The notes below the pieces were generated by a model. It was given only the letters and a program-made list of their open reading frames with translations. It was not told where the DNA came from and searched no databases. Made by a program: the position numbers and the translations under genes. This document shows, piece by piece, positions 34,196 to 46,798 of a stretch of DNA of 64,000 nt. Source of the stretch: Platycnemis pennipes (lineage: Eukaryota > Arthropoda > Insecta > Odonata > Platycnemididae); contig OW121854.1 of assembly GCA_933228895.1 (NCBI GenBank), positions 58,074,609 through 58,138,608 on the forward strand, given 5' to 3'. Position 1 is the stretch's first letter, and the number at the start of each line of letters is the position of its first letter.

Positions 34196-36039
34196 CTCGA
34201 GGCATATATGTTTGTTTAATGTTGATGGCGTCGTTTATTATTGGAAGGGACCAGAAGTTGGTTTCCCCCTATAGGAGGAACCTATATACTTGACAAGTAT
34301 ATAGATCCCTCGTATATACTTTTCCTCAACAATACGCTCTTGTACCGTTTGTTACCATCTCAGCTGCTGGAAACAAAAATATTCTCCTCTTTTTTCCTCT
34401 TGCGATGAGACTTTCACGCAGTCATCCCTTGATGAGGAAATTTTAGGGAAATAGAATGGCACATACGATATTTCAAACCCGTAGTGTAAGGCTTTAAAGC
34501 GTTACAGGGAAACAGAATCCCGCTCCTGTTGTAGGGGAGTTTACGAGCATTTTCGTTCCATTCATCTAGAGCACTCTTACCTTTGCGTTCCCAAGTTTTC
34601 TTTATTTTATTCCCAAATGGAAGGAACCAGAAGTTGGTTTCCCCCTCCTCACACTTCTGGTTATCATTGTGATATTTTCCATAATTTGGAGCCAAGTGGT
34701 CATATCCCACGGTCCGAATAAGCCTCTTTTGTCGGACCATCTTCCCCTTGGCGGGGTTGCCGTTCTTGCCCGGCCCCTGGCGATATAAGGTTATTTACAG
34801 GCCATGTCGTTCCTGTTTTCACGTCGGAAGCGGGAGATTACAAGGGATCGGATCGCCTCACCTTCTCTAACCCTCCAGTTCCACCCCCCAAAGGGTTGCT
34901 GAGTACTTTTTCCCTTCACCGTCCTCATTTAGCCCCGCGTGTGGCCCCTCCCACTCCTTCGACCCCTCTCGATTTCCCTTGCCAATCTCACACCCTCGTC
35001 CTTATAACCCACTATCCTCCCTCTGCACTTCGGGAACCTCCCTTGATCCAATCCTTATCCCTACCCTCCGGTGGAAAGACTCTCTCTGAGGAATAATTTG
35101 TATGCGCTCCGAACGCTTTTCCGGGGGTAGGGAAGTTGGGGAGGGCCTTGGGGGCGTGGGGAGTGCCCGCGGAGGTTTTCGATATCAGCAGAGACACGGG
35201 GGGAGGTCCACCGAGGATATCGGCCTGCCCACTTTTCCCCGCCCATCTGATTCTTCCCTTTCTCCCTCCTTCCCACCGCTCCCGAAGCCCATGAGGTGGG
35301 CTCAGCGCTTCGCAGTTTCTCTCTTCTTCTGCTTCACTTTATTCGTGCCTTTCGCTCTCCTTTTGGCACGCTCCCTCTTGAGGAAAGGCGTTATCGCCCG
35401 GGAGTTTTTTGTCTGAGTCGGTCTTGTTCATTTTTATTTTGTCTGGTCCGCTCTTTTTAAGAGTTTTCTGGGCATTTTTCGCCGATATGCTATCGCGAGT
35501 GAGAGCTCCTTCTTAGGGAGTGTTATCTTCGTGTATATTTCTGTTCTGCTCTCTCGTCAGCTTCGCAATATCGGTTTCCACCCGATTGCCTCGACCTCAC
35601 TCCCCAGGCTAATTTCTGACGCGTCTGGTAAGGCGGAAAAAGGTAATATTGGTTGTCTGAAATAAACTACCTTGGTATTTAATACATAAAGTATCCACTT
35701 AGACCTCTGTTTAGCGTATTTCCTAGCGTAAATGTCCATTCCCTCCATGTCTTCATTCAAAAGGAGTTTATGTATAAAACCTTAAAGATATTGTCTTTGG
35801 ATAGGCGAAGTTATATAAGAATCAGATTTTGAGATAGGAAAATTTTAATGTCACTGATGCTTGATATTTACGCGTGTTCCTTGTTGTGTTTTCCTTAAAT
35901 CCCTTCCCTCATACCTCCAAATTATTTTTCCATTTCGAACATTATTTCAAAGCAGAATTAAAGGAGGACAATTTCTCCTTGTGAAATAATGCAATGACTG
36001 GATACACAAAAACGCCTTATTTTAAACCGTTTATCACGG
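34196..36039. other. Unassigned DNA with a direct repeat and a GC-rich block
   Basis: A 28-bp direct repeat (ggaagg[g/a]accagaagttg...) lies at 34243-34270 and 34619-34646 with one mismatch. A 108-codon minus-strand frame (34414-34740) spans the interval, with no known domain. The 34.75-35.42 kb part is GC-rich, with multiple overlapping frames and no identified exon. Confidence 0.45.
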
Positions 36040-36170
36040 ACAGTTTGGGTTAAATGATGGGAGATAGTAATTATGAGGCACTGATGAAGAACATTGTGTA
36101 GAATTTAGGGGTCGTGGGAAGAATTGAATGTTCATATAGAGTTACCTTCACTGGTATAAAACTAATTGCT
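36040..36170 (+). mobile_element. LINE family L-B, 3' tail remnant
   Basis: The plus-strand order atgatgggagatag, atgaggcactgatgaag, cgtgggaagaattgaatgtt and gttaccttcactggtataaa parallels the last 130 bp of the 22.6-kb copy (ggaggtatgaggggctgaag, gggaattaaatgttc, ctaccttaaccggtagaa). No protein coding remains. Confidence 0.6.
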
Positions 36171-37564
36171 ATTCTTATTTATTTTGCTGTTATATATGTT
36201 ATCGAATATTAGATTCCCATATCCAAGCTTTCAGCAAAACTGAAGCATAATAGTACATTGTAGTCTCACTTATCCATTGACTAAATTTTGATTTAACGGT
36301 TATCCCCTTTTAAATGTAACCGTGAAATCATTATCAACCAATCAAAAAAGCTTTCCACGGAATTATTACCTTATTATGTTTGTTTTTTCATCCCTAAAGA
36401 GTCTTGTTAACATTTCTAGTCGCAATAATCCTCAATTCCTTTTTTTTAAATGAATTTAAAAAATGTTGACGATAGCTGATAGTCTATTTGTATCTACAGT
36501 ATTATGTATTACATGCGTTAAAGGAACTCGTTACTTTGAAAATGTTGTTTTAACTCTTTGATTTACATTAATACTCTGCTCCAGTGGTGGCAGAGCAATC
36601 GGATCCTGCGCGATGACTGTATTTGTTAGTTTTACGGAAATTAATGTTTTATTTATTCGATTGATCATATTATGCAAAACAGAATAGTGTTATTCCACCA
36701 CAACCTACCTTTACTGTGGGAGAATTCAAAGTAATAGTGGGCGGTTTGATTGTCATAATATTGCGTAAACCTTCGTTAGAAAAACTGTCTAGGATGCTTT
36801 TACGATAACTCTTGGCACTCGAATATAATTGACACAGAACTTTTCACGCGTCCAATGGATGGATAACCACTGAAGCTGAAATGGTGGGGGAGGTCGTTTT
36901 ACGTTTCCAGGTTTTTGGCCGGCTCGGCATTGAACTGGAATTTAGGGTGGAAATGCGGATACTCTTCTGTTTCTATAGCGTCAGCGCGTACGATGAAAAG
37001 CATGTGCACCGTGCCAACGTATATGTCGAGCAGTGCTCGAGATTAAAATAAAAAGTTATTTTTCTCTCTCTCTCTCTCATTGTTTTTCGACTGCTCTTTT
37101 TCATCACCTGTGGCTGTCCTTGAACGTAATCCTCACGTGTCGTGGTGAAAGAGCTAATCCTTCATCCCGTCGTTCACTCCCTGCGAGAGGGCAGCTCACA
37201 TATCGCGCGACTCTTCTCCCCTCAGTCGTGGAGATGTCCAACCTCCACCCCTAGCAATGCGAAATATTACGTAATTTGCTAAATGGTGCGCTTTCCGTTT
37301 TGACCCTGATTTGATGTTTCTCACTCATTAGACCGAGGCCTTGGAACGCCATTGTTACGAGACCAGAAACATTGGGATCATGGGTGAAAGAAATTTATGA
37401 AATTTGCGCATTTTTAGCAAGCGGAAGAAGTGTAGATATGAATATTATAATACATTATTTACACAATCTGTACCCATGGGAAGTTTTTCATCGTGAATTG
37501 AAACGTAATCAGTTGGAGCATTTGAAAACCGAATTCTACTGCGCGATATTTTTGAGAAGGTAGG
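36171..37564. other. Unassigned DNA with (CT)n
   Basis: AT-rich sequence with a (CT)n microsatellite at about 37063-37079 and a short GC-richer piece to 37255. No gene recognised. Confidence 0.5.
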
Positions 37565-37872
37565 GAAAGAAAAAATTCTGCTGCCGAGTGAAGCGAATAA
37601 GAAATGGATGGAGTTATTAATAAGATTAGTTATTTTAGTATTAGTAGTAAGGTTAGATGTGTAATCCTAAATGTGACTCTAGAGGGAAGAATCTGAGAGA
37701 AATAGGAATGGTGGTGAAGGGATTGATTACTTGAGCAGCTATGAAAAGAGGTGGAAAGTGCGCTAATCTGAAGAAGGATATAATGTAGGATGGGTGAAAT
37801 TAAAGAAAAGAGATAGGAGAGAAGGAAAAGTGTTTAGTATTTCGATTTAAACCTTCTCTACCGTAAAATACC
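37565..37872 (+). mobile_element. Decayed L-B-like 3' fragment
   Basis: Purine-rich plus-strand sequence ending in cgatttaaaccttctctacc and gtaaaatacc, which resembles a mutated L-B tail. Upstream gaagaaggatataatgtagg is compatible with the LKRDI-like segment. No open frame is left, and boundaries are approximate. Confidence 0.4.
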
Positions 37873-38989
37873 AAAAAATATAATCCTTGCCTCTTTCAAT
37901 AGTTTTGATGTTGTCCCCCGCGGAAATTTATGGGTTTTTGCTTCGCGTGCCTCGCAAGAGTAAAAGGGCGGTTCGGCTGGGCGCGTCCGACGGAAGTCAT
38001 CACGTGGTCTCTTTTCTCGCTCTCGTCTCTTTTCCCCGTTCCCCACGCCCACCCCTATGCACGCCTTCCTTTGCAGTCTTTTCTTTTCCCCACGACCATT
38101 CATCTTTTCTCACACCCCGTGGCCAAAACATACTTTATAGATACCGTGGAAGGAATAGAAATCAGGCAGAATTCCTGTGGTATAGAAACTTTAAGGTAAC
38201 GGGTGAGATATATGGCAATTTTTTTCGTTCATTAGTTCTAGGTTTTGCTTCAGCTGTGTTTTGTCTATGACTAATGTTTAGCATCTTATTAGTAAACATT
38301 AAAGAATTTCTCGAGGCCATTACTGTGATTTATTTTTCTAGCAGTTAAGGTACATGTAGGATTAGCTGAGAATCAAATTCTTCCCGTGCAACCTTTAGAT
38401 AATTTAAAACCCTTTATCGCCATCCAACTATCTTTCATACAATCTCCTTTTTTGGTTCCACGCACTTCCTACCTCTTATTATATCCGAATTACGTATTTG
38501 TATCACTTTATTCTGCCTGCTCCGCTTACTCATCAGTCTTCCCATTTATCATGCCTCCTGTTACCCGCTCCTCACATCGATGAGGGCTGAAAAAATTTTT
38601 TTTTGGAAAAAGGAAAATAAATGAGTGCATATGTTACTCCATGCGTTGTGGAATTTGTCCAATATTCCAAGTTTGGAACTTGATAGTATTTTTAAATAGT
38701 TATTTCCTAGACAAATAATAATACTTTATATTTCTCAATGTTTTATAACTTTAAATTTGATATTATTTTTCGATTTATTTGTCAAAATAGAGAAATAAAA
38801 TTATTCAATCCTGTAAATTCCAAATTAAACTATAACAATTGCGTGTCATTGAGAAAATAAGACAATTTTTTTTCGTATTAATTTGGAATAAAGTATTTAC
38901 TTTCACATGCAGAATAAATCATGTAACATTAGCAACAAATAAGCGAATAATTATTGTTTGAAGAAAGGCCTGCAAAATTACCAAAATAC
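37873..38989. other. GC-richer patch then AT-rich DNA
   Basis: 37.9-38.13 kb is GC-richer, with overlapping frames on both strands. 38.59-38.99 kb is strongly AT-rich. No gene recognised. Confidence 0.5.
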
Positions 38990-39043
38990 CCGTGACATTT
39001 CTGGTAATACCCACCAAAAAATCGGTGGCACTCAAAGGGTTAA
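38990..39043. mobile_element. Possible piggyBac-like terminus
   Basis: The sequence ends ggtggcactcaaagggTTAA (TTAA at 39040-39043). piggyBac superfamily elements insert at TTAA and begin CCC, and this reads as a right end with an adjacent TTAA. No matching left end was found within the AT-rich 450 bp upstream, so this may be coincidence or a solo end. Confidence 0.22.
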
Positions 39044-40004
39044 TTGCTGTAAAGAGTCGAACCTGAGTTTCAATTGAGAGTCTTGAGGAAATATAGTAAT
39101 ATAAAATTACAATCAGCCACGCGCAAATATTATACCTATATCGATAAAGTACAGAAAACGTATTTGATTTGGCCAGTGGTCGAGACCGATATTTCCGGTG
39201 GTAAAATGGTTTGGTAGTGTACAGCAGAGTGCTCGTTTTCCCGAAAGATTGCCCATTTCCGTCGTTATGAAGACGAGTTTATAAAGAATTAGCTCTGGTT
39301 CCCTTGATATCACCAATGAAATCCCCTCGGGGGGGTAAAATTACGGGCTGAGAGCTTCTATTCATTAAACGATGTCGCGAAATAAAACGTTTCTCCCTCT
39401 CCTTCGTCCCCTTCTTCCCTCATCCAATCCATGGTGCTTTATTTCCGTCCTTATCTCTCGCCCCTCAACCCCCTCCCCGGTTCCCCGCCTCTGACCACCT
39501 CGGCCGACCGCGTCAACTTATCCCTTCACGCCCAGATCCACAACTCATCCCAGGAGTCACGGCCGTGTTGGCGTGCAAGGGCGCGACGGACGCGGGATTG
39601 GGATAAGGAGATCGGACGATAATGAGGGCCGGGATCAAGGCTGACGAGGGTCTGACGTCCTCTCGTCGTAATCTCTCCAAATATCAATTTTTGTGCCTCA
39701 AACACTCCCGATGTATTTTTAATCTTTTTCTCCAACTGTGCTTTTCTTGTCTGATGAAAATCAACTCGGCGTGCGAAATGAATGCTGTGCACCCCAGCAT
39801 TCAAGTGTAATCTGTCAAGTTTTTAGACCAGCCGAAGTGGGAAATTATTTATTTAGCCTGCTGCGACGTCCACTTCGACTTTGCTGACTTTGCTATTAAA
39901 AAAATACTATCAAATGGTCGGGCATGTGTGGGGCAAAAGAAAAACGCTGATTATCAATCGCGTTCAAATTTACAGAACCCGTAAAATATTAATGCTCTTC
40001 TTTT
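39044..40004. other. Unassigned DNA
   Basis: No gene supported. A GC-richer patch lies at 39.4-39.65 kb, where overlapping opposite-strand frames carry no known domain. Confidence 0.5.
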
Positions 40005-40235
40005 GATAGGAGTTGGTGTGATAATTATAGTACTGGTTTCCTATACCGTGGGCCTGGGTTTGAATTTCGGCACTGGCAGGCCTATTTGTAGTAATTCCGA
40101 TCCCCACTGGAGGTTGTGTGCAGAAAACTTCGAGTCAGTACCACGTCCGCCGAATCGTGGTCCCCTGGTTCACTCGGATAGCTTTGACGCCGGGTTTCGG
40201 TCCATCCTTCCTCCGTTCCTAAATGATTAGCTATG
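40005..40235 (+). mobile_element. tRNA-derived SINE, same family as the 63-kb pair
   Basis: The head ggagttggtgtgataattat (A-box region) and the B-box-like gggtttgaatttcggc are followed by a body with cgtggtcccctgg, cgccgggtttcggtcc and ccttcctccgttcctaaa. The body strings correspond in order to gtggtccccttgg, accgggtttctctcc and ccttactccgtttcctgaa in the minus-strand SINE at 63.1-63.5 kb. It is diverged but nearly full length. Confidence 0.6.
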
Positions 40236-43089
40236 ACTAAAAGTATGCTAGAAAGAATTTTAATATCAGCTACTCGTTAGATCAAATATCCACCTGATAA
40301 AACTCGCTTTTTCTTGCCTTCCCTACTCTTGGTACGTTTTCAACTCTTGCGATTATTTTCACATTTCCTTCCACTTTTAATATGAATTAGATGTTGTAAA
40401 GTAGATACTGCATTTCCTTCTAAAATGTTTACCCATTCAGATGCAGTTCCAGTCCACCCTCATTGCCAGTATGTAATCTTCTAATGCTTTTATGTTGCAC
40501 GGTACTCGCATAGTTTTTTCCTTCTTATCACGTTCCTATGTTCTGGTACATCTCCAGGCCTAACACCTGAAATAATTCACGGATCGAGAAATAATACACT
40601 CCAGCAAGAAACTCAAGAAGCGATTTAGTACGAAGAAATAATGGGATCAGCGGGTAGTAATGAGGATTGAATGGAGATTCTTGCCGGGGCCAAGAGGGAT
40701 GGAGTTGCGGAGTCAAATAGCGTGCGTGGTGGACTGTTATCGCAGTTGAAAAACATCGTTGAGAAGTAATTTCTTTGCATTCCATCCAAGTATCCCTCGA
40801 GCAATAGTATACATTTGATTGAATGATCGATTGTGATGCAAATGCAATTCTAGACCAAGTTACAACGTGCCGAAGTTAGCCTCGGTCAGCAAATGGTTCG
40901 AAGTTTTAATCAATGCGTCTCTCAGTCCCTTCTCTTCTGCGCTTGCTGGATGGTGAAATCATATATTTTTATCTGAGCATTGAAATCGTGAACTTTGGAA
41001 ACTGCAGTGAGACTCTGAATATTGTTATTTTCAGCAAAAGCGGCAGCAGCAGGGCTTTATTTTAGAGAAGGGAAAAAATAACTCGCCTGCTTTGAAATGC
41101 GCATCGGTCGGCCCTTTCATTCCGTACCCATCCCGCCCCCTCGCTCTCCCTTTCATCTCTGTCTTCCACTGCTCCATTTCATCATTCCCTTCATCTTTTC
41201 CTCTCGGCGAAATTAATTTCCATATTCTCCGCGAGGATCAGGTGCGAATTAGTATGTATTCGCATCTCTTGTCTCGACTGTAGCGTATTTCTCTCCCGAG
41301 GCTAGTCTTTACTGATGCGTGCCAACGTGTATTACACTAGGCTCTCTATCATATTAGTTGTTAGTTCTGTTGTCAACATTCCTTGTTCTCAACTAGTACC
41401 AAGCCTATAGCGATAAGGCATCAGCGAAGGGAATTTTTACCGACTTTTGACATAGCATATTTATTTTGCGTCAAAACATTTTTTAAATAATTTATGAAAA
41501 TTTTCTCATTAAAAGAAAACGTAAGCGTAATGAAAAAATACCATGGAGATATTGTAATTAAATTACGAAGAGAAAATAATTATTGTTGGCAGGAGGCGTA
41601 TGTAGCTTTTAGTCTTTAAAATTAGTAAGAAATAAGAGGTATTGTAAATTGTTAATACGTTCACACTAATGAACTGTCTGAAACTATTGCCTAGGTTGAC
41701 TGATCTTATAAAATCTTCTTTGGTTATGAAATGCTTAACCATATTCAACCCGCCTTGTTTTCTCAATAAACTCTAATAGTCTCAGTACACTGAAAAAAGT
41801 GGTCGTGCCGTTAACAACCGTGTGCTAGAACATAATAGGGGCTGAATGATGGCAGAAAGTTCGTGATTTTTCCAGAAAATTGATTAAACGGGGGCCATTT
41901 AAGTATTTTTTTGCGAATGATCTTTGCTGTCGAAGAACCCTTAAAAATAAATTGAAATTATTTTTTTATCATTTATGACTCCCCATTCAAAAAAGCCTAA
42001 TGGGCCCACCTCGAGCAATTGGAGAATGTAGAAACCTCAAAATCAAAAAATGTGAACATTTTAAATCAACATGTCTTCCCATTTCACTCTCCCTGATTAT
42101 CAATGGCTTTCCCCATTTTTAATATACCCTGGACCTGGCCTCGTCCATTTGGTTTCGCCTGCCCTATACACCTCAATGCCTTTTTTGACACACGTTGGCT
42201 GCTTTAACGTCACCTGCACTTCATCTACAATTTTTCACTCCCTTCCTTTTGCCTCGGCGTGCATTAATCCCACTCCTCTGGGCTTACCTATATATTAGCT
42301 TGCTATCCCTTTGGCTATAGAATGACTATATAGCGGCTAATATCCAATTTGGTAATAAACTCTTATATATGTGTGGACTTGTGGACAAATATTTTGCATT
42401 GAATTTAGTATTTTCAGCGTTAAAATCTCTCTCGTGATGATCTTTCCTCCGCTGATCACGCTGTATTTGTTATCCTTGGTAGGTTATCGTTAAAGGAGAT
42501 AAGTTGCTCCCCGACTCTTGACTTATTCTAGAGAGACCTTCCTCAAAATCATTAACTATAGGATTAGAGGCCCTGGTTTATTTAGGCTACCATTGTCGTT
42601 CAAATTAAAGTATTACTTTGCGACTAGTGATCTTTAATTTGCCTAATTTGTTTGTTTTTTCCGTATTGATTATCCAGTATGGATCTAATGGTGTGCAGAG
42701 CTTTATTAAATAAAATTACATTTATTAAATTAATCTTACATTTATTAATTGTGATAGGGGCATTTTTCAGATATGAAGAGCCCTCTACTAATCGCATGGA
42801 AAATACATTGAAAACAGAAACGATAGACTGCTATGTACAGCCTAAAGAGCTTAAAGTTTCCAATTGTATCGTACTCTCACTCCCTCCTTTGCAAGGGAGA
42901 GACTAAATCCTTTATGTCAGTATTGCTTTTCATACCTAGTGGATATGTTTTTCTTTGCCAGGCTCATAGGCGTCCTTTATTATGCTATCGTGTAAAATAT
43001 GTGTAGCTTACTCCGGTGAAAAAGTGAATCCAAGGCTTATTCGGAAAGGGTTCAAATTAATAAGTTGTCGTTTTATTACCTGTTCATGA
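40236..43089. other. Unassigned DNA
   Basis: AT-rich sequence with minor GC-richer patches (41.1-41.3 kb). Frames are below 90 codons and have no known domain. Confidence 0.5.
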
Positions 43090-44510
43090 GTTTTACTCAA
43101 GTTTTTTTGGAAGCTTTAGTATCCTCTTTCGCAAAATCGTGTGATAAAAAACTTTCGTAGTTGTGCCTGCTAACCATTTAAAACATTTTGCAAATGTTAA
43201 TGCTTCTAACAACTCTTCGGCGATGGTCGTAGAATCCGTTGAAGCCTGAACATTTTTATCACCATCGATAAGCACTTCTCCTTCTTTCCTCATCCCTCCC
43301 TCCCCGTAACAATGCACCTCGGAAGTTCCCTTCGGGTGTCGAGCTTGGAAGGGCGTGTTCCCCTTCGAACTGCTCGATTCAAAACGGAAGACTTTCTCGG
43401 AAATACACTCGGACCTCTTCGGTTCCGCGTCTTCCCAGAGCGTGTTAGTCGCACGTCTCAAGATTGTGGATGCCGGGGGTCTTCGGCCATGTTTTTCCAG
43501 TCATCAAAGATGTGGAGACTACCGGAGTGGGAAGAAGTAGTCGATTGTAGCAATTATTTCGTAATAAAGTCGTTTGTTTGTCCATCCGTCTTCCCCTCGT
43601 TACCTCTCCGATCTGTCTACTCCATCTACCCTGTCCCTTCCCTTTATTTCTTTTTGATTTTCGGCTCTTCCCTCCGACTTCACGTGTTCCCACTCTCCCG
43701 TCCGCACCCCACCCAAGCCTCCCTCTCTCACTCTCCCCCCTCCTCTCTCGCCACTCCATTTCATTTACCCCATTTGCAGGCACTCCAACTTCCCTTCAAT
43801 TACTCACCCCCTCGTCGCTTCTCCTCTGTTTCCTCCCTTTCCCTCTCTCTCTCTCTCTCGATCCTAACCCCACCGTACACGTCCCTGCCTTTTCTTTTTT
43901 TTTTCATTAAATCCTTTCCATCCGAGTCCTTTTCGAACGAGAGCAACACCCCATTTCCCCCTCCCCTCCATGATCCGCCCGCCCCCAAACCCTGCTCCCT
44001 ACCTTCACTCCCCCTCCTCTTCCCTTCCGTATCCCTTTTAATAATTACCCCTTTTCCCATTCGGCCAAACCTTCTAATTTGCCGCATCCCCGCTCCTCCC
44101 TCCCCCGGCCCCAACATCTTTTTCGCTCACCCACCCCTTTAAGCCCATCCCATGGCATCTGTCTTGCTCCTCCCCCGCCTTACATGGACCTCAGCCGCTT
44201 CCTCCGCCTTGCTCCTTTCCCTTTCATCCCTGCCTCGCCCCCTTGACAGGGTCTCCGAGCGGAACACCTCGATGATTGTCCTCCCCAACCCTCTTGGTTG
44301 CTCGCGACTTGGCTTTCATCCCGCCGTCTCTATTCACTCTACCTTCTTCGTTTCTCTTCCTCTTCTCATCTCTCTACTTGTTTATATTGGTATGATACCA
44401 TGCAAAATTGGTGTGGATCTCGTAACGGATCCATGCCTCACCAAAAAGGGGGATGATACGGAATATATTTTTGGTAAAATTCTTTCCATATCCACTTAGT
44501 TGACCCAGTG
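43090..44510. other. Long pyrimidine-rich block
   Basis: Roughly 1 kb of the plus strand is strongly C/T-rich, including (CT)n at about 43838-43859. It produces a 276-codon Pro/Ser/Leu-rich plus-strand frame (43312-44142) and Arg/Gly/Glu-rich frames on the other strand. These are composition artefacts with no domain. Its function is unknown. Confidence 0.55.
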
Positions 44511-46374
44511 TCAGTAGTTACAAGCTGTAAACGTAGATAAACAAATGATAAATCGTGCACAATTTATTAAAGCTTAGGAGTTAACTTTTCAGTGAAGTGA
44601 AAATCAAACAAAAGTGATTTTCCCTACAACTATAAGTAAATGTACGAGTGGTAATGTTTTATTTGACTAATATGCTTCACTTCCTCTAAGTTCAGCCTGA
44701 TCTTGTAAACCTTATCATTCAGTTGTTTTGTCGAATGATATAACTTTTTGATGAACTCAACGCCTTTTCACTAAGACGAGGAGTATATTAATGGCAAGCT
44801 TCCTGTCATCATAAGTTTTGAAGGGTTTGTGACACCCTAAACTCTTCATAATTTTATCGTGAAAATCGCGGCTACACGGCTTTTTAACGCATGTATTATG
44901 TTTATTTTATGCTTTCATTAATGCGTCCTACACGCATTCAGTCCTCTCAAATCACAAATCTCTCCTGTATTCCTCTTACTAAAAGTTTTCTATCTCTCTC
45001 ATCCTTGAACGTTGTATTGCTTAAATCGTCATACTAAATCCTTTTTTACTACCTGCTTAAAAACTTCCACCGGTGTCTTTCTTATTTTTCTCCACCACTT
45101 CGGAGTAAGAATTTTCTTTAAATGCTTCTTGGTCCCGGAGTTCTCTCATCCTTGGAGCATCTAACAGGCATGGGATGCCCACATTTCCTCCCGTCAGTCC
45201 ATATGTAGAGGTCGTGGGAATTCGCAAGTCCTTCTGCCACATCTGGGGAGTAGTCCGAGGGGATTTCTCTCCACTTCACGCATATATATTCCACTCGGCC
45301 TAGTTTCGTTTACGTTCCCTTCCCGAGCGGTCCCCTCCTCCTCTTGCCTTAACGTCCCTCTTCCTCCAACCCTCTTTTTTCCCTCGCTCCTGGCCTCGGG
45401 TCACCTCTTCCTTGGCCTCCCCTGCCACCGCCCCCTGTGCCAATTAGTTCCCGCCGCCTCCCCTGTCTTCTTCCCTTCATCCCTCGTGCTCCTTCTCTGT
45501 CAGTGAGGGTGTACAGAATTGGAATAGGAACTTTCGCCGCTCGCGTTATTCCTTTGCTTTCCACTTTCCTCTTCTCTCTCTTTCGTTCTTTCTCTTCCCC
45601 TCCCTTTCCTCATCCTTCTCATGTATTCATCTCAATTTCAATCATACTTGTAATTGATGCATTGTGCAATGAATTATAAACCTTGTTAAATATTGGTGTA
45701 AGGTTTATATTGGAGTTAGCACATTACACCTTATCATTTAATTATTAAGCTTGAAGTAGTAAATTACAATTATTATTTTCGTTCAATTTTTTGCGAGCAA
45801 TGTGCCAGAGTACTTGATTGTATCCTAAGATTTTCAGTACTTTTGTTATCTATTTTGTAATCTTTCGTTTGTGTGTTGTATTTTATTAGAAATATCTAAT
45901 CACTCTTCAGGTTACAACTGATATTACTCTTTAATTAGTTCATGGTGAAATATTAATTGATGTTTCAAAGGACAATAAATTCTTATATTATTATCCTTCT
46001 CACCTTATTTGGCTATGGCCTCTTCAAGCATCGAATGCATCTACTTTCTCACCCTCTTCATGTTTCCCCGTCTTTGAGAGGAAAAGTATAGTCATAGAGT
46101 TCGGCACATGCGAAATTTAATGTTATTTTTTTATGCTGCACAGTTCCATCCGAGGGTCAATATGCTCTCAGATGCTTTGGTTTTCCCTGTGGAAACATTG
46201 CAGCACCTTTCCCTAACCGTAATCCTCATGCCGATATCGTGAATTCATTCGAACTTTGAAGACAACACCGATTAGGACACTTCTTTTATGATTTCATATT
46301 TTTCATGAAGGTTTAAATGTCCACTCAAAAAGTCTTCGCTTTCCGTTTAATAAATATTCAGGTGTTTTCAGGTT
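44511..46374. other. Unassigned DNA with second pyrimidine-rich block
   Basis: AT-rich, then C/T-rich at 45.30-45.64 kb. A 61-codon minus-strand frame (45057-45242) has a protein-like composition, but I recognise no family. Confidence 0.45.
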
Positions 46375-46540
46375 TCCTTGACATTTGGAACAGAAAAAGG
46401 ACATAGGAAAGATGGACCAATGAAGAAATGTTGAGGTTGGTGTGGGAGGAAAGAAGGAAATTATAAGTAAGCAAAGTAGATTAAATGAGTGGAACAGCTA
46501 ATTACAGGCAAGGGAAAATGAATGATGTTTCACAGATTAC
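46375..46540 (+). mobile_element. LINE family L-B or related, short coding remnant
   Basis: The plus-strand reading gives TNEEMLRLVWEERRKL (about 46411-46458). This is a near-consensus match to the TNEEVLxLVxEERxLL segment of LINE C-terminal regions. It is preceded by an RTEK-like piece in another frame. Surrounding sequence is too decayed to follow. Confidence 0.5.
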
Positions 46541-46798
46541 CCTAAAGTGTGTGGCAGGTGGTACAAAATAACCAATCATGCACTAGGTATATCAATATCA
46601 ACTACCTACGCGCACTAAATGCATATTAACTCTCAATAATGAAAACGTGCTACCTATTCATTTAACAGCTACGTGCGGCCAATTCATTAGATTCTGCGAT
46701 CAAATATATTTTTTAATATTTGGTTAGGCATTTTCTATCATTAAATGATTTTCATTCCGTTATCATAAATAAAAAACGAAGTAAAGAAAAGGGATTTA
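46541..46798. other. Unassigned AT-rich DNA
   Basis: No recognised feature. The last two bases (TA, 46797-46798) are the left target site of the next element. Confidence 0.5.

Noticed and set aside
34414..34740. 108-codon minus-strand open frame
   Set aside because: Composition is protein-like, but I recognise no domain and the frame is bracketed by a direct repeat. Insufficient for a gene call.
38590..39043. Complete piggyBac element
   Set aside because: Only one end-like string next to TTAA was found. No left terminus and no transposase.
43312..44142. 276-codon open frame on the plus strand
   Set aside because: It is an artefact of a pyrimidine-rich block. The peptide is Pro/Ser/Leu low complexity with no conserved motif.
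45057..45242. 61-codon minus-strand frame with exon-like composition
   Set aside because: It is too short, with no known motif and no convincing neighbouring exon.
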